Positions 43,642 to 52,231 of a DNA stretch of 64,000 nucleotides are shown piece by piece. The stretch comes from JBKPNJ01 sp963695705 (GTDB lineage: Bacteria; Actinomycetota; Actinomycetes; Propionibacteriales; Nocardioidaceae): assembly GCA_963695705.1 (NCBI GenBank), contig CAVOHB010000006.1, positions 558,001-622,000 on the forward strand. The letters are read 5' to 3'. Positions within the stretch are counted from its first letter, which is position 1, and the number at the start of each line of letters is the position of its first letter. The translations under genes and the position numbers were made by a program. Below the pieces are notes generated by a model, which searched no databases, had not been told where the DNA came from, and worked only from the letters and a program-made list of their open reading frames with translations.

Positions 43642-44162
43642 TGATCACATCACACTCATCCGAAGAGCTGCGGGGCTGGCTGGCAGGCAGGCTGCCGCAG
43701 GACTGGTTCACCGAGGAGCCGACCGTGACGATCGACCGCGACGAGATCGTCATCGTCGGTCGGATCGGTGAGCCCAAGACCGCCGACGGCATCGCGCCGG
43801 ACGAGAAGGCCGCCGCGGTGGCCGGGCGGATCAAGCAGTTCCGGGTCGACACTCGCGACGCCAGGATCCGCATCGCCCGAGAGGTCGAGCATGCCACCGC
43901 CCGAAAGGTCGCCTGGGGCGTGGTCTGCGCAGACACCACGCGCATCTTCACCTCGTTGGCCGCGCCGGTGATGACCAGGTTGAGGCAGCCGGAGCGGCAG
44001 ATCCTCGACACGCTCGTGGACGCGGGCGTTGCCCGTTCGCGCAGCGACGCGCTCGGCTGGTGCGTCAAGCTGGTAGGGAGGAACGCCGACTCCTGGCTGA
44101 GCGACCTGCGTGCGGCGATGGACAGCGTCGCCAAGGTTCGCGAGGAAGGTCCCGGAGTCTGA
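43641..44162 (+). CDS. Actinobacterial hypothetical protein with a possible ribbon-helix-helix-like tail
   Basis: 173 aa; no family I can name. The N-terminal part is a short alpha/beta domain (EELRGWLAGRLPQDWF; TVTIDRDEIVIVGRIGEP). The middle is a charged helix (RDARIRIAREVEHATARKVAWGV). The C-terminal stretch MTRLRQPERQILDTLVDAGVARSRSDALGWCVKLV looks like an extended ribbon-helix-helix unit (SRSDAL...V). If so, the dyad over its own start codon would be its operator. The ATG is the first base of a likely leaderless transcript. It is followed by the transhydrogenase gene on the same strand after 76 bp. Confidence 0.75.
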   Translation: MITSHSSEELRGWLAGRLPQDWFTEEPTVTIDRDEIVIVGRIGEPKTADGIAPDEKAAAVAGRIKQFRVDTRDARIRIAREVEHATARKVAWGVVCADTTRIFTSLAAPVMTRLRQPERQILDTLVDAGVARSRSDALGWCVKLVGRNADSWLSDLRAAMDSVAKVREEGPGV

Positions 44163-44238
44163 CGCGGCCGGCGCACTGCCGGCCGCGGAATCCACCATAC
44201 GGCTTGCCGACGCCCGCTATCTGAGTCAGGCTCCTGTC

Positions 44239-45666
44239 GTGAGCGATGCCGGGTACGACTACGACCTGCTGGTCATCGGCAGCGGTCCGGGTGGCCAGCG
44301 GGCGGCGATAGCCGCTGCGAAGCTCGGGCGCCGCGTCGCCGTCGTCGATCGTCGCCACATGATCGGCGGTGTCTGCGTCAACACCGGCACGATCCCGTCC
44401 AAGACGTTGCGCGAGGCGGTCCTCTACCTCACCGGGTATGCCCAGCACGAGCTGTACGGCGCCAGCTACCGGGTCAAGACCGACATCACGATGGCGGACC
44501 TGACAGCCCGTACGCAGCACGTCGTCGGCCGCGAGGTCGAGGTGGTCCGCGCCCAGCTGATGCGCAACCACGTCGAGGTGCTCACCGGCACGGCCCACTT
44601 CATCGACGCGCACACCGTGGCGGTGGAAGGCGGCAGCCATGTGACCGTGCGGGCGGGCCACATCGTGCTCGCGCCGGGCACTTGCCCGGCACGCCCGAAG
44701 CAGGTGGAGTTCGACGACATCAGGGTGATGGACTCCGACGGCATCCTGAGGCTCGAGGACATTCCTTCGACCATGGTGGTCGTGGGTGCCGGGGTCATCG
44801 GCATCGAGTATGCCTCGATGTTCGCCGCGCTCGGAGTGCGGGTCACGGTGGTCGACCAGCGTCCGAGCATGCTGGACTTCTGCGACGAGGAGATCGTGGA
44901 GTCGCTTCGGTTCCATTTGCGGGACCTCGCGGTGTCGTTCAGGTTCGGCGAGCAGGTCGAGCAGGTCGAGGTCAACGACCGCGGGACCGTGACGACCCTG
45001 GCCAGCGGCAAGCGCATCGCCGCAGAGACGGTCGTCTACTCGGCCGGACGCCAGGGTGCGACCGACGAGCTCGACCTCGACGCGGCTGGGCTGAGCGCCG
45101 ACAGCCGGGGACGGCTCGAGGTCGACGACCTCTTCCGTACCAAGGTCGACCACATCTACGCGGTCGGCGACGTGATCGGTTTCCCCGCGCTGGCCGCGAC
45201 CAGCATGGAGCAGGGACGTCTCGCCGGCATGCACGCGATGGGGGAGCAGCCGCGCGAGATGACCGCCCTGCAGCCGATCGGCGTCTACACGATCCCCGAG
45301 ATCTCCTACGTCGGCGCCACCGAGGCCCAGCTCACCGAGCAGCAGGTGCCTTACGAGGTAGGTCTCTCGCGCTACCGCGAGCTCGCCCGGGGACAGATCG
45401 TCGGCGACTCCTACGGCATGCTCAAGCTGTTGGTCCATACCAAGCACCGCACGCTGTTGGGCGTGCACGTCTTCGGCACGGGCGCCACGGACCTGGTGCA
45501 CATCGGCCAGGCCGTGATGGGCTGCGGAGGCACGATCGACTACCTCGTCGACACCGTCTTCAACTACCCGACGCTGTCCGAGGCGTACAAGGTCGCCGCT
45601 CTGGACGCCACGAACAAGCTGCGCGCGCTCGACCGGTTCGCCGCGCCGAGCCTGCCACTGGCCTGA
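44239..45666 (+). CDS. sthA: Soluble pyridine nucleotide transhydrogenase
   Basis: 475 aa from GTG 44239, the first good start before the FAD motif YDLLVIGSGPGGQRAAIAAAKLG. The redox-site region is GGVCVNTGTIPSKTLREAVLY, with the second Cys of the lipoamide-dehydrogenase pair replaced by Thr. That is the key mark of SthA, which lacks a disulfide centre. The NAD(P) fold is MVVVGAGVIGIEYASMFAALG, and IYAVGDVIGFPALAATSMEQGR is the second FAD motif. It interconverts NADH and NADPH in the cytoplasm. The frame extends upstream to 44110 without homology. Confidence 0.93.
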   Translation: MSDAGYDYDLLVIGSGPGGQRAAIAAAKLGRRVAVVDRRHMIGGVCVNTGTIPSKTLREAVLYLTGYAQHELYGASYRVKTDITMADLTARTQHVVGREVEVVRAQLMRNHVEVLTGTAHFIDAHTVAVEGGSHVTVRAGHIVLAPGTCPARPKQVEFDDIRVMDSDGILRLEDIPSTMVVVGAGVIGIEYASMFAALGVRVTVVDQRPSMLDFCDEEIVESLRFHLRDLAVSFRFGEQVEQVEVNDRGTVTTLASGKRIAAETVVYSAGRQGATDELDLDAAGLSADSRGRLEVDDLFRTKVDHIYAVGDVIGFPALAATSMEQGRLAGMHAMGEQPREMTALQPIGVYTIPEISYVGATEAQLTEQQVPYEVGLSRYRELARGQIVGDSYGMLKLLVHTKHRTLLGVHVFGTGATDLVHIGQAVMGCGGTIDYLVDTVFNYPTLSEAYKVAALDATNKLRALDRFAAPSLPLA

Positions 45667-45680
45667 CGTCCGGTCTCGGG

Positions 45681-47015
45681 TCAGCCGGCCAGCGAGCCCA
45701 TCGGGTCCCACGCGGGCAGCACGATCGGATCCTCGTCAAGAGCCTTCTGCAGCTCCGGCGACAGGGCGTCCTTGCGTACGGCGATCTCGAACACGTGCTC
45801 GCCGAACCAGTTGTCGTTCATGGTGTGGAAGCCCTTGTCGGCCTTCTCGTCCCCCCAGCTGTTCTCCACGCGCCAGCGACGTGAGGACCCGTCGAGAACG
45901 TCGACCCCGGTGAACAGCATGGCGTGGGTCATCATCGTGTCGTGGAGGAGGAGCCGGTCATCCTTGTCCACCGACATCTCGGTGTCGTAGACGCCCTCGT
46001 AGTCGAACAGCCGGGCGTCCCAGATACCGAGCTCGCCATTCATCATCTGACCGACATCGCATCCGAACCAGACCGGCTCGCCGCCCACGATCGTGTCCAT
46101 CGCCAGGCGCTTCATCAGATCCATCTCGACGTTGAGGTAGATGACCGGAGGCGAGTCCACCACGTTGCCGAGGAACTCCACGGTGAACGTGCGCCCGATC
46201 GGACTCGTCTCACGCGGATCGTGCACCAGGCAGACGAAGTCCTCGATCGGCAACGTGACGTACTTGGCCGCGAACTCCTGCGGCGTCAGCCAGCCGTCGC
46301 GGTGAAAGTCGCGGTCCTTGTCGCTCCACTGCCACAGGAAGCGCTCGGGAGGGGTGCCGAGATGCATCGAGAGGATCCGGTGGACGACCGTGAGCACCCG
46401 CTCCTTGGCCTCGCGCAGGTCGTCGGCGCTGTCCCCGGACTCCGCGGCGGCCCGCAGGTCACGGGCGGCGCGACGCAGCACCCGCGAAAGCGTGGCGTTC
46501 ATCCGCGAGGTGTTCGACGAGGAGAAGGTCTCCGGCATGGTCACCTTGGGTACGAGACCGTGCTTGCGCACCAGAGCGACGAACATGTTCCACTGCCCGC
46601 CGTCCTCCGCGGGGTTGCCGAGCAGATGGGCGACGGTACGGTCGTCGATGGCCCGGTCGGCGGTGTCGATGATGGACTCGAGCCAGTGGTTCGCCTTCTC
46701 CAGCCGGTCCCAGAACATCACGTAGTTCTGGCTGAACTCGAACTCCTTCAGGCCCATCCGCTCGGCGGCCCCGACGCGGAGCAGGTTGAGTCCGGCGAAC
46801 AGCCAGCACCTGCCGCTGCGCTTCTGGTTGGTCACCTGCCAGTCATCGAGCAGGTGGGAGACCGAGTGGTCGATCCCTGTCACGACCTCGCGGTCCAGCG
46901 CGACGTCGTCGATCGAGGCCTTCGTCACGGCGTTCTGCATCAGGCGGTACGTCGGGTCCGCGGCGAACTCCTTGGACAGTGCGTCGATCTGTGTCGTGCT
47001 CAGGCCGCGCTCCAC
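45681..47015 (-). CDS. pepC: C1B cysteine peptidase (PepC/bleomycin hydrolase family)
   Basis: 444 aa. The catalytic Cys lies in NQKRSGRCWLFAGLNLLR, the His in MMTHAMLFTGVDV and the Asn in WRVENSWGDE; the oxyanion-hole Gln is in the first block. The length and internal VIYLNVEMDLMKRLAM match cytosolic hexameric aminopeptidases of this family, which trim short peptides. GTG 47013-47015 has GGAGG seven bases upstream. Convergent with sthA at 14 bp. The frame extends further upstream through the divergent promoter region without homology. Confidence 0.92.
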   Translation of the reverse strand: MERGLSTTQIDALSKEFAADPTYRLMQNAVTKASIDDVALDREVVTGIDHSVSHLLDDWQVTNQKRSGRCWLFAGLNLLRVGAAERMGLKEFEFSQNYVMFWDRLEKANHWLESIIDTADRAIDDRTVAHLLGNPAEDGGQWNMFVALVRKHGLVPKVTMPETFSSSNTSRMNATLSRVLRRAARDLRAAAESGDSADDLREAKERVLTVVHRILSMHLGTPPERFLWQWSDKDRDFHRDGWLTPQEFAAKYVTLPIEDFVCLVHDPRETSPIGRTFTVEFLGNVVDSPPVIYLNVEMDLMKRLAMDTIVGGEPVWFGCDVGQMMNGELGIWDARLFDYEGVYDTEMSVDKDDRLLLHDTMMTHAMLFTGVDVLDGSSRRWRVENSWGDEKADKGFHTMNDNWFGEHVFEIAVRKDALSPELQKALDEDPIVLPAWDPMGSLAG

Positions 47016-47116
47016 AGTGGAACCTCCGGGACATGATGAGTCGGTATCGGTCTGGTTCGACGATACGGCACGCCAGGACCGTCGGATCGCACGGTCGCAG
47101 TCACCGTGCGGAGGCG

Positions 47117-47151
47117 GAAGCTGGCTGACAGTAGCCGAAGGTGGCTGACAG
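47117..47151. repeat. Two-unit 20-bp tandem repeat in a divergent promoter region
   Basis: GAAGCTGGCTGACAG (47117-47131) is repeated as GAAGGTGGCTGACAG (47137-47151), a 20-bp period. It lies in the 166-bp gap between the divergent genes starting at 47015 and 47182. The GACAG core and period recall the 21-bp units at 11888 and 60524. Confidence 0.6.
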
Positions 47152-47181
47152 GTGCGCTGCCTGACCTCTATTGTGCGGCGC

Positions 47182-48282
47182 ATGCATCCTGCGCCGCCTC
47201 CGTCGGGCAACTACCCGTCCGACCCACTGTTCCTCTCGGTCGACACCCTCGTGCGCGACGGGACGCTGAGCCCCGACCAGGCCAACCGGGTCTACCACAC
47301 CGTCCGCGACTCCGCGGGCGCCACCATGCGCCTGCCCACACCGACCCGCGGACATCTCCTCCGGCCGGACCGGGTCGCGGTCGCGGGCGCGTGCATGCTG
47401 CTCGGTGGCGGTCTGGTGCTGAGCGGCGGCGTGGTGGCCGACATCCTCGCGACAAACCGCCACACCTTCAACTGGCGTGCGTTCATCGTCGTGCTCGGGG
47501 CGACGGTGGTGCTGCTGGCAGCGGCAGGCGCGGTCGACCTGCTCGACCGCGGCATGGCCGAGCGCACCCGGCTGGCCTCTGGACTGGCGGGACTCGGAGC
47601 CGTCGGGGCAGGGCTCAGCGTGGACGCCGGGTTCAGCGACCACGGCGGATCAGGCTACGTGGCGGGTCTGCTGATTCTCGCCGTCAGCGTGGCCGGCTAC
47701 GTCGTGTTGCGCGGGTCGGCGCTGGCCGCCACCGCTGTGCTGGGCGGACTGGTCGCGCTTGCCACGGCTCTCCTCGACGGCTTCGACGGGCTCGGCTCCG
47801 GCACCGTCGACTGCATCGTCCTCGTGCTCTACGGAGCCGCGGTCGTGGCGGCGGGCTGGGTTCTGCCCTCCCGGAACGTGACCGGGGTTCTCGGCGGTGT
47901 CGTCGCGTTGGTGGGGGTGTTCGTAGGGCTGCTCACCGCCGGCCTCACGGTCGTCGTGTCCGGACTCGGGCTCGGTGGGGCGGCACCGCAGGACCGCGAC
48001 AGGGACATCGCCATCGCGATGGTGATCGGATTCGTGGTGATTGCCGCGCTGTTCGGCCTGAACGCGGTCACCCGGCACGCCGGCTACGCCATCCTGGGGG
48101 TGTTCGGCGCGGTCACGATTCCGGTCGTGTCCCTGTTCTCCTTCGCCAGCGGCAGCGGGCTGCGATGGGGGACCATCGTCGCCGCGATCGGAACCGCGAT
48201 TGTCGGCGGATCCATCCTGCTGGCGCGTCAGGCGGTCACCGCGAGCCGGTCGAGCAGCCAGCCGAATATCTCTGCCTCGTAG
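47182..48282 (+). CDS. Polytopic membrane protein of unknown function
   Basis: 366 aa. A soluble N-terminal part (SDPLFLSVDTLVRDGTLSPDQANRVYHTV) is followed by about nine hydrophobic segments from residue 70 onward, many Gly/Ala/Val-rich. The N-terminal helix pair followed by many TMs recalls DUF2157-type proteins, but the match is only in outline. There are no charged motifs that would suggest a transporter class. ATG 47182 is chosen as the start of the Pro-rich N-terminus; no good ribosome site is visible. Its 3' end overlaps the convergent oligopeptidase gene by 55 bp. Confidence 0.72.
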   Translation: MHPAPPPSGNYPSDPLFLSVDTLVRDGTLSPDQANRVYHTVRDSAGATMRLPTPTRGHLLRPDRVAVAGACMLLGGGLVLSGGVVADILATNRHTFNWRAFIVVLGATVVLLAAAGAVDLLDRGMAERTRLASGLAGLGAVGAGLSVDAGFSDHGGSGYVAGLLILAVSVAGYVVLRGSALAATAVLGGLVALATALLDGFDGLGSGTVDCIVLVLYGAAVVAAGWVLPSRNVTGVLGGVVALVGVFVGLLTAGLTVVVSGLGLGGAAPQDRDRDIAIAMVIGFVVIAALFGLNAVTRHAGYAILGVFGAVTIPVVSLFSFASGSGLRWGTIVAAIGTAIVGGSILLARQAVTASRSSSQPNISAS

Positions 48283-50339
48283 CGCAGTCGCGCATACCGG
48301 CCGGTGGGCCCGGCGTGCGCGCCGGCGCCGGTCTCGACACGGAACAGGCAGCTCGCGGACCACTCCGGATCGCTCTCGCGCAGCGCCGCGACCCATTTGG
48401 CCGGCTCCCAGACCATCACCCGCGCATCGTGAAGCGCGCCGGTGGCCAGCAGGTCGGGACGCCCTCCGGCCGGAGGAATGTTGTCGTAAGGGGAGTAGGA
48501 CAGCATCCAGGCGAAGTCGGCCGGCCGCCTGGGGTCCCCCCACTCCTCCCACTCGCCGGAGGTCAGCGGGATGGACTCGTCGAGCATGGTTGTGACCACA
48601 TCGACGAACGGGACCTCGGCGACCACGGCCCGCCAACGGTCTGGCCGCTGCGAGAACACCGCGCCCTGCAGCAGGCCGCCGGCCGAGATGCCCCGGGTGG
48701 CGATGCGGTCGCCGTCGACCAGCCCGTTGGCCAGGTGGTCCGCGACCGCGATCAGGTCGGAGAAGGTGTTCTGCTTGTGCTCCAGTCGCCCGTTCAGCCA
48801 CCAGGTGCGCCCACCCTCACCGCCGCCGCGGATGTGCGCGTGTGCGAAGACGACGCCCCGGTCCAGCAGGCTCGGCAGAGCCGGGTCGAACTCGGGCTCG
48901 AAGCAGGCCTCGTAGGCTCCGTACCCGTAGACGAGGCAGGGTGCGCTGCCATCGAGTGGCGTATCGCGCCGGTGTGCCAGCGTCACCGGCACCAACGCCG
49001 CGTCCGCCCCGGGGCCTGGGGCGGGAACCAGGATCCGCTCGCTGACGTAGTCCGCCGGCTCGTACCCGGGCGCGGGGTGCCGGCGGAGCAGCTGCCGGGC
49101 CCCGGTGCCGAGGTCCACGGAGTACCAGGCGCGCGGTTCGGTGTAGGACTGCTCGACCACGTTGACGCTGGTCGTCGCGAACAGCTCGTTGTGATCGAGC
49201 GAGATCGTTCCCGCCGGGATGCCCGCCTGGATCTCGACGGAGCCGTCTCCTGAACCCATCCGGTCCAGCCGAACGGCCCGCAGCATCAGCGCCCCGTCAC
49301 GCCGCAGGGTCAGTACGTAGTGGTCGACGAACGCGTCGATGCTGATCAACCGTTCCTGGGGATTCTCGGCGACGACCTCGGTCCAGGACTCGCGTGCGGG
49401 GGATGCCAGCGGCGCCTGCATGAGCCTGAACTCCGTCGCGCCGTCATCGGTGACGATGAGGAGCCGGTCGCCGTCCGGTGTCCGGGCGTGTTCGCAGGAG
49501 TACTCGACGCCCTCCCGTCTGGGTTCGACGCACCGCGCGGGGGCAGCCGGATCGTGTGCGTCGATCACCCACTCCTCGCTGCTGCCCGTCTTCTGCGTGG
49601 AGATGACGATCACGTCACCGCTCCGGCAGCCGCGGACATCGACCGCGAACCGCTCGTCGGCCTCAGCGAATACGAGCTCGTCCTGATCGGCCGCGGTCCC
49701 GAGGACATGCCGCCACACCTGGTAGGGCCGGTAGGCATCGTCGGGCACGGTGTAGAAGAAGCTCGTCGAGTCCGCACTCCATGCGCCGCCGTAGTAGGTG
49801 CGCGGCAGCAGGTCGGGAAGGTCGGCGCCGGTGTCGAGGTCTCGGAACCGCAGGACGTAGACCTCGTCGCCGGTGATGTCCGACGAGTACGCCAGCAGCC
49901 GCTCGTCCGGACTCACCAGGGTCAGCCCGAAGTCGAAATATGGTGAGTCGCCGACGAGCTCGATCGGGTCGAGCAGCACCTCCGGCGCGCTCCGGTCCGG
50001 CTCGGCGGAGATAAAACCACGACACAATTGTGCGTACTCCCTACCGGATGGCGTCAGGGTGTAGTAGGAAAACCGTACGCGCCTATAACTGATCGACGAG
50101 TCAGTTTCAGGCACCCGTGACGACATCTCCTCGGAGAGTGTCCTGACCTTGGGACCCAGATGATCAGTGGCCGCGTCGTAGAACGACCGTTCGGCGTTCA
50201 GGTGCGCCAGCACGGCGGGGCTCGATTTGTCCCGGAGCCAGTCGTAGGGGTCGGGGCGGCTGACCCCGTGCAGCTCGCGGACCACGACGTGCCGGTCCGG
50301 CGCGGGCGGGTCGGGCAGCGGATCTCTGAGTTCGTGCAC
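48228..50339 (-). CDS. S9 family oligopeptidase B-like serine peptidase
   Basis: 703 aa, the usual length. The beta-propeller (about residues 60-400) has SYYTLTPSGREYAQLCR and LVSPDERLLAYSSDITGDEVYVL. The hydrolase domain has YGYGAYEACFEPEFDPALPSLLDRG and HIRGGGEGGRTWWLNGRLEHKQNTF. The nucleophile Ser lies in RGISAGGLLQGAV, the Asp in LHDARVMVWEPAKW and the His in GAGAHAGPTGRY. It cuts short peptides after basic residues. The GTG start 50337-50339 fits the normal N-terminus (VHELRDPLPDPPAPDRH). Divergent from the peptide-type ABC importer at 48 bp, a sensible functional pairing. Confidence 0.92.
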   Translation of the reverse strand: MHELRDPLPDPPAPDRHVVVRELHGVSRPDPYDWLRDKSSPAVLAHLNAERSFYDAATDHLGPKVRTLSEEMSSRVPETDSSISYRRVRFSYYTLTPSGREYAQLCRGFISAEPDRSAPEVLLDPIELVGDSPYFDFGLTLVSPDERLLAYSSDITGDEVYVLRFRDLDTGADLPDLLPRTYYGGAWSADSTSFFYTVPDDAYRPYQVWRHVLGTAADQDELVFAEADERFAVDVRGCRSGDVIVISTQKTGSSEEWVIDAHDPAAPARCVEPRREGVEYSCEHARTPDGDRLLIVTDDGATEFRLMQAPLASPARESWTEVVAENPQERLISIDAFVDHYVLTLRRDGALMLRAVRLDRMGSGDGSVEIQAGIPAGTISLDHNELFATTSVNVVEQSYTEPRAWYSVDLGTGARQLLRRHPAPGYEPADYVSERILVPAPGPGADAALVPVTLAHRRDTPLDGSAPCLVYGYGAYEACFEPEFDPALPSLLDRGVVFAHAHIRGGGEGGRTWWLNGRLEHKQNTFSDLIAVADHLANGLVDGDRIATRGISAGGLLQGAVFSQRPDRWRAVVAEVPFVDVVTTMLDESIPLTSGEWEEWGDPRRPADFAWMLSYSPYDNIPPAGGRPDLLATGALHDARVMVWEPAKWVAALRESDPEWSASCLFRVETGAGAHAGPTGRYARLRYEAEIFGWLLDRLAVTA

Positions 50340-50386
50340 GGTCGGCAACCTATCTCGGTACCGATGCCGACGAGTGGGGACCAGCG

Positions 50387-52228
50387 ATGAGACGCGCGGC
50401 CGCCTGGTGTCTCGCAGTGGTGATGACCGTGGCCTGCGCATCGATAGGAGGAGCCGTCACGGTCGGCGGACCGGTCGCCGCTGCCGGTGACGACCAGGTC
50501 TTCCATGTCGGCGTGCTTCAGGACGTGGACAATCTGAACCCGTTCAAGGGCATCACTGCCGCGGCCTACGAGTGCTGGGGGTTGATGTACGACACATTGA
50601 CCAACTACTCGGCCAAGGACTTCTCAGCCGAGCCCAGCCTGGCGGAGTCCTGGGAGCAGTCCAAGGACGGGCTCACCTGGACCTACCACATCCATCACGG
50701 GGTGAAGTTCAGCGACGGGGTTCCGCTCACGGCCAATGACGTCGCCTACACGTTCAACCGGATCATCGACGGCCAGGCCGAGAAGACGAACTACGGCAGC
50801 TATGTCACGCAGATCAAGACGGTGACGGCGACCGACGACTACACAGTCGTGATGCGACTGAAGAAACCCACGCTGCTCATGCTGCACCTCGAGGTCCCGA
50901 TTCTGCCGGAGCACATCTGGTCACAGATCGACGAGACGGAGCTGAAGCAATACACGAACGAGCCAGACTCCGACCCGGCCGGAGGCGTCGGTAGCGGCCC
51001 CTTCATCCTCACCGAGGCGCGCGAGGGGCAGTACTACACGTTCAAGCGCAACGACGACTACTGGGGCGGTCCGGCCCACATCGCTGGAGTCGAGTTCCGC
51101 TTCTACCGCAACGCCGATGCCATGGTGCAGGCGCTCAAGAACGGCGAGATCGACTTCGCCGACGATTTGGACGGCAACGTCTTCGAGGCCCTGCAGAACA
51201 TCGACAACATCACCGCCCGCAATTCCGTCTACTACGGCTTCAACTACCTGACGATGAACGGCGGAGCCGAGACCACCGATGGCAAGGCGATCGGCACCGG
51301 GCACCCGTCGCTGAAGGATCCGCGGGTGCGCCTGGCGATCCACTACGCCGTCGACCTCGACGCACTCGTCGAACGCTCCCTCGACGGCTACGGCGAGCCC
51401 GGCACGACGATCATTCCGCCGCTGTATCCGTACCACGCCGAGCCTCCCGATCCCGTGGCCTACGACCCGGACAAGGCGAACGAGATTCTGGATGCGGCGG
51501 GCTACAAACGCGGTTCCGATGGCATCCGCACGATGCCTGACGGCACGGATCCTCTGGTCTACAAGCTCTACGCCAGATCGAACTCGGAGACATCGCAGGT
51601 CACGGAAAAGTTCCTGCAGGGCTGGCTGAAGGACATCGGCATCGGCTCAACCGTGGAGACGGTGTCGGAGAGCCGTCTCTACGAGATCGCCGGTGAGGGG
51701 ACCTACGACATGTACGACTGGGGCTGGATCGTCGAGCCGGACCCCGACTACCAGGTGTCCACGTTCACGTGCAGGCAGTTCAGCTACGAGGACAACGGCA
51801 CGGTCTACGCCGGGCTCAACGACGCCTTCTGGTGCAACAAGAAGTACGACCGGCTGTACCAGAAGCAGTCGACGGAGACCGATCTCGACGCCCGCACCAA
51901 GATCGTCAAGAAGATGCAGCTGATGGCCTACGACGCCAACGCCTACATCGTGACCGAGTACTACGACTACCTGCAGGCGTACCGAAACGACAGGTTCACC
52001 GGCTTCGTGCCGCAGCCCGAGCCCGACGGCGCGATCCTGTTCCAGTACGGCATCTACTCCTACATGAACATCAGGCCCGTCACCGCTGATTCGTCAGGGG
52101 ACGGTGGCTCCGGCGGGTCCTCGATGGGACCCGTGGTCGGCGGCGCCGCCGGTGTTGCCGTGCTCGCCGGGGTGGGCGCGTGGTTCGTCAGCCGGCGACG
52201 CCGGCAACACGAAGCCGACGTGGAGTAG
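50387..52228 (+). CDS. Family 5 peptide-type ABC substrate-binding protein with C-terminal membrane anchor
   Basis: 613 aa. The Sec signal is in residues 1-34 (AWCLAVVMTVACASIGGAVTV ending AAAG). The solute-binding domain follows with VGVLQDVDNLNPFKG, SLAESWEQSKDGLTWTYHI, GVKFSDGVPLTANDVAYTFNR and the EFRFYRNADAMVQALKNGEID block, all typical of DppA/OppA proteins. There is no lipobox Cys at the cleavage site. A Ser/Gly linker at about residue 570 leads instead to VVGGAAGVAVLAGVGAWFV and a basic RRRRQ tail, so it appears anchored by a C-terminal TM. ATG 50387 has GGGGA upstream. It is the first gene of the importer operon. Confidence 0.9.
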   Translation: MRRAAAWCLAVVMTVACASIGGAVTVGGPVAAAGDDQVFHVGVLQDVDNLNPFKGITAAAYECWGLMYDTLTNYSAKDFSAEPSLAESWEQSKDGLTWTYHIHHGVKFSDGVPLTANDVAYTFNRIIDGQAEKTNYGSYVTQIKTVTATDDYTVVMRLKKPTLLMLHLEVPILPEHIWSQIDETELKQYTNEPDSDPAGGVGSGPFILTEAREGQYYTFKRNDDYWGGPAHIAGVEFRFYRNADAMVQALKNGEIDFADDLDGNVFEALQNIDNITARNSVYYGFNYLTMNGGAETTDGKAIGTGHPSLKDPRVRLAIHYAVDLDALVERSLDGYGEPGTTIIPPLYPYHAEPPDPVAYDPDKANEILDAAGYKRGSDGIRTMPDGTDPLVYKLYARSNSETSQVTEKFLQGWLKDIGIGSTVETVSESRLYEIAGEGTYDMYDWGWIVEPDPDYQVSTFTCRQFSYEDNGTVYAGLNDAFWCNKKYDRLYQKQSTETDLDARTKIVKKMQLMAYDANAYIVTEYYDYLQAYRNDRFTGFVPQPEPDGAILFQYGIYSYMNIRPVTADSSGDGGSGGSSMGPVVGGAAGVAVLAGVGAWFVSRRRRQHEADVE

Positions 52229-52231
52229 CCG

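Noticed and set aside
50090..50110. ACGAGTCAGT inside the oligopeptidase gene, matching half of the 56267 palindrome
   Set aside because: Only one arm is present and it lies within coding sequence far from a start; a ten-base match of this kind can occur by chance.
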